64,000 bases of DNA from MGIIa-L3 sp11892u (GTDB taxonomy: Archaea > Thermoplasmatota > Poseidoniia > Poseidoniales > Poseidoniaceae): the NCBI GenBank assembly GCA_965659685.1, contig CBFHXB010000012.1:4016-68015 (forward strand). The letters run 5' to 3'. Both the position numbers and the translations under genes were made by a program. This document shows positions 61,476 to 64,000 of this stretch, in pieces. Every line of letters begins with the position of its first letter. Within the stretch, counting starts at the first letter, position 1. The notes beneath the pieces are model-generated. The model saw nothing but the letters and a program-made list of their open reading frames with translations, did not search any database and was not told the DNA's origin.

Positions 61476-64000
61476 TCAGCGTCGCCTCAAAGGTCGGACG
61501 TATCCGCTGGCTTCGTCACGACGCTCCTCTTTGCGGAGGATCCTCGGCGCGGGTGGTGCGCGGTGATCATCGATGCCAAGCATCCCGTCAACCTCGACGC
61601 GCTCGACGTCGGTGTAGGCTTCCGCGTCCTTCGTCGCGGCTTCCTCGTCTTCGGTCGGGGCACGCATGACCAGGTAACCCAGCACGAGGGCTGCAATCAC
61701 CAGGCCGAGGAAAATTGCGGCATCGATTCCGATGGAGCGCATCCATGCGCTCCAATCCTCACGGGAGAATTCTGAGAGCGAGGGAGGCAGGGTGCTTTCT
61801 GGAGAGACGTCGATTTCGAGGTCCATCGCTGCGCACTGATTCATGGCGTCGCAAGCATCCAGTCGGATGGTACGTCGACCCGCTTCATCGTAAACCGTGG
61901 CCACGCGGTAGGTGTCCTCGCGGACCGGTCCGACCCAGTCGTTGTCGAGCACACCGTCACCGTCGGCATCGACCTCAAGGTCCAATTCCCAGAGGACCGC
62001 AATGCGCTGTTCAAGGAGGGTGTCGCAATCTTCCATGGAACCGTCGTTCACGTCTTCATCACGGCACAACGACCCGTCGTAGTCCAAGGCTGCGAACGTG
62101 ACCTGCGCATCGATCACCGCGTTGACGCCGGCGATGAATTCCTCGGGCGCATCGATGAGGGTGATAACGGGAGGAGCATCCACCACAACAAGGAATTGGG
62201 CCCGCGTGACGTCGCCGGTCAAGTGGGCATCACGCACGGTGAGCGTGATGGTGTAGTTGCCGGGTTCTGCGTAGGCGTGCCACGGAGAGGGCGTGTTGGA
62301 AAGGGCGGAGCCGTCGCCAAAGTCCCAGACGTACTCAACGAGGCCGTTCCAATCTTCGGAAGCGGCCTCCAGCGGCACCAAGCGACCCTCGAACCGAGCA
62401 TCACCGTCGCGCGTGCCGTCCGAATCGAAGTAGAGCAGGGTGCCCGGCGAGGCATGAACGGACCCGTCGTCTGAAAACGTCCGCTTGAGGGTCACCAAAC
62501 CAACGTCCCCGTCAAAGGGTGTGGTCACGTCCACGATGCTCCCATTCAGCCAGGCCTCGACCAGACGCACCTCGATGATTGGAACGGGGTTGATGACGTC
62601 GAAGGTCACGGTCCGCGGCGCACTCTGTGCCCCGTCTGCGTCGGTGACCACCAAGGTCACGCTCTGGGTACCGGGTGTGGCGAAGGTGAACCTTGGCTGA
62701 ACCTCGGTCGAATTTGAGCCGTCAGGGAAGGTCCAGTTGAACGACAGGTCGTTCTGGTCGCCGACCAAGCCGTCTGGATCGACGCTGTCACGGGCGTTGA
62801 AGACGTACGGAACGTCGGGTTGAATCTCGGCCGTCAGGAGGTCAAGCACCTCGCTTGACGAGGCTTCTCGAACGTTGAACGTCGCGGTTGGGCGCTGATT
62901 CTCGACGATGACGTCCAACGAGGCCAGTGACGTGCCTCCGTCGTCGTCGATGACGGTCACTTCAATGGTGTAGGTCCCTGCTCGTTCCCACGCCACCACG
63001 GGCTGTGCGCTGGTGGCGATAACGGAATTGAAGTCGCTGTCTCTGCTGACTGGACCTTGTCCGAGGTAGACACCGCCGGGGAAGGACCAGCTCCATGAAT
63101 CGATGACGCCGTCCTGATCCTCGAAGACCAAGGGCATCACCGTTGGCGTCTGGGTCACGGTCGTGATGGGACCGGCTTCAATCTGGACCGGAAGGCGGTT
63201 GTTGACCACCACGTCCACGGTTTTTGTGCCGATGTTTGTCCCATCGGACACGCTGAGAAGCAACGTGAAGGTCTCGTTCTGACCGTCGATGTCCGACCAC
63301 GCGTGGTTGGCGCTAAACATGCCCGGGCCTTCGTCGACGGTTCCGTCGCCCCACTCCCAGGAGTAGTTGAGGAAACTGGTTGGGACGTTGTCTGTGGTCC
63401 TTCCGGCAGAAAAGAGGATGCGCTGGTCAACCATCACGCTGATGGCGTCACCGACCACCTGATTGTTGATCGTGATGATCGGAATGGGGTCGGTGTTGTC
63501 GATGACGGAGATGGGCATCACGTCGACGTCGGACCAAAGTCCACCGACGTCCTTGACCTGCAAGGAGACGTTGTACTCCCCGATGTTTTGGTATCCTCGG
63601 ACGGGCGATTTGAGCCCGCTGGTCTGGTTGTCTCCGAACTCCCAAGCGTAGGCCACAGGCGGGTCAAGGTAGGGCAGCGTGTTGTTGACCAGCGAAAGAC
63701 CCCACGCGTCGAAACCGTCCCCCGTGAAGGCGACATCGTTCCAACTGAGGGTGAGGTTTGTGGACAGGGAACCGTTTGACACAGGTCGCATGTTCGTCAC
63801 CGTCAAGGGAGCACTGATGGTGTCGTCCACTTTGTTGCCGAGCAGGTCCTTCATCGTGACTTCGAAGGTGTACTGACCGTCCGTGTTGGGCGTGAAGAAC
63901 ACGGAGGTCGTGACGGGCTCGCCGCCACCGGCCTCGACGCGTGTATCAAGGCGGTCCACGACGATTCCACTGTTGTCACGGACGGCGACCTCGACGTCGA
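61476..64000 (-). CDS. large surface protein with PKD repeats, N-terminus outside the window
   Basis: The frame is open to the window edge, so at least 841 residues are seen and the start is missing. Five PKD-type domains can be read from motifs such as AYAWEFGDNQTSG, YSWEWGDGTVDEG, DSWSWSFPGG, FNWTFPDGSNSTE and VEYVWDFGDGSA, each about 90-120 residues with a following strand (TYTIEVTVIDDDG, TITLTVRDAHL). A final domain ends in a membrane helix (AAIFLGLVIAALVLGYLVM) and an acidic/basic cytoplasmic tail. PKD repeats in archaea build cell-surface or adhesive proteins. Confidence 0.85.
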   Translation of the reverse strand, partial: DVEVAVRDNSGIVVDRLDTRVEAGGGEPVTTSVFFTPNTDGQYTFEVTMKDLLGNKVDDTISAPLTVTNMRPVSNGSLSTNLTLSWNDVAFTGDGFDAWGLSLVNNTLPYLDPPVAYAWEFGDNQTSGLKSPVRGYQNIGEYNVSLQVKDVGGLWSDVDVMPISVIDNTDPIPIITINNQVVGDAISVMVDQRILFSAGRTTDNVPTSFLNYSWEWGDGTVDEGPGMFSANHAWSDIDGQNETFTLLLSVSDGTNIGTKTVDVVVNNRLPVQIEAGPITTVTQTPTVMPLVFEDQDGVIDSWSWSFPGGVYLGQGPVSRDSDFNSVIATSAQPVVAWERAGTYTIEVTVIDDDGGTSLASLDVIVENQRPTATFNVREASSSEVLDLLTAEIQPDVPYVFNARDSVDPDGLVGDQNDLSFNWTFPDGSNSTEVQPRFTFATPGTQSVTLVVTDADGAQSAPRTVTFDVINPVPIIEVRLVEAWLNGSIVDVTTPFDGDVGLVTLKRTFSDDGSVHASPGTLLYFDSDGTRDGDARFEGRLVPLEAASEDWNGLVEYVWDFGDGSALSNTPSPWHAYAEPGNYTITLTVRDAHLTGDVTRAQFLVVVDAPPVITLIDAPEEFIAGVNAVIDAQVTFAALDYDGSLCRDEDVNDGSMEDCDTLLEQRIAVLWELDLEVDADGDGVLDNDWVGPVREDTYRVATVYDEAGRRTIRLDACDAMNQCAAMDLEIDVSPESTLPPSLSEFSREDWSAWMRSIGIDAAIFLGLVIAALVLGYLVMRAPTEDEEAATKDAEAYTDVERVEVDGMLGIDDHRAPPAPRILRKEERRDEASGYVRPLRRR

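Overview
The window is 64 kb of densely packed, GC-rich archaeal chromosome. It most resembles a marine Group II euryarchaeon (Candidatus Poseidoniia), although no 16S rRNA gene is present to prove it. The archaeal markers are ribosomal proteins L37e, L44e, S27e and L10e, aIF2-alpha, Nop10, a PAC2-type proteasome assembly chaperone, ABCE1, Hel308 with the KEOPS subunit Cgi121, an RPA pair, an ether-lipid geranylgeranyl reductase with a prenyl synthase, and TATA-like boxes upstream of many genes. Bacterial-type gyrase (GyrA/GyrB), MutS/MutL and a P5C dehydrogenase are also present, a mixture known in that lineage. I see no insertion sequence, integrase, CRISPR array or rRNA, and no gene-free stretch longer than about 230 bases.

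Layout. 1-2 kb: a truncated nucleotidyltransferase and tpiA, then a small, probably inactive PD-(D/E)XK protein. 2-6.7 kb: three membrane genes on the minus strand (PrsW-like protease, DUF92 protein, and a thioredoxin-fold membrane protein). 6.8-12.6 kb: pruA, a propeller-like protein, a ThiI-like protein without a PP-loop, purF and rpl37e. 12.7-16.3 kb: two membrane proteins, then the plus-strand translation cluster rpl44e-rps27e-aIF2a-nop10-PAC2. 16.4-22.7 kb: tRNA-Ser, a SAMP-like modifier, two tandem iron-sulfur RecB/Cas4-like nucleases with C-terminal OB folds, ABCE1 and rpl10e. 22.8-31 kb: a membrane propeller protein, mutS-mutL, aroA and moaA. 31-34.9 kb: a type IV pilin, the two lipid genes, and a HemC-like protein that lacks the cofactor cysteine. 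35-39.7 kb: a protein with SAP-like repeats and a Tad/type IV pilus motor cluster. 39.7-48.5 kb: RPA and its partner, the tldD/pmbA protease pair, Cgi121 and Hel308. 48.5-54.7 kb: membrane and surface proteins, a SprT-like protein, a thioesterase, an aspartoacylase-like enzyme and an isopropylmalate-synthase-like enzyme. 54.8-64 kb: gyrA/gyrB, aroD and two surface proteins, the last with PKD repeats and running off the window.

Genes are tightly coupled. There are many ATGA, GTGA or TGATG overlaps. Three convergent pairs meet with no spacing at a shared TGATCA. The most unusual content is the tandem nuclease-OB pair and a group of proteins that keep a family's fold but have lost its catalytic or metal-binding residues: the ThiI-like protein, the HemC-like protein, the small PD-(D/E)XK protein and L44e.
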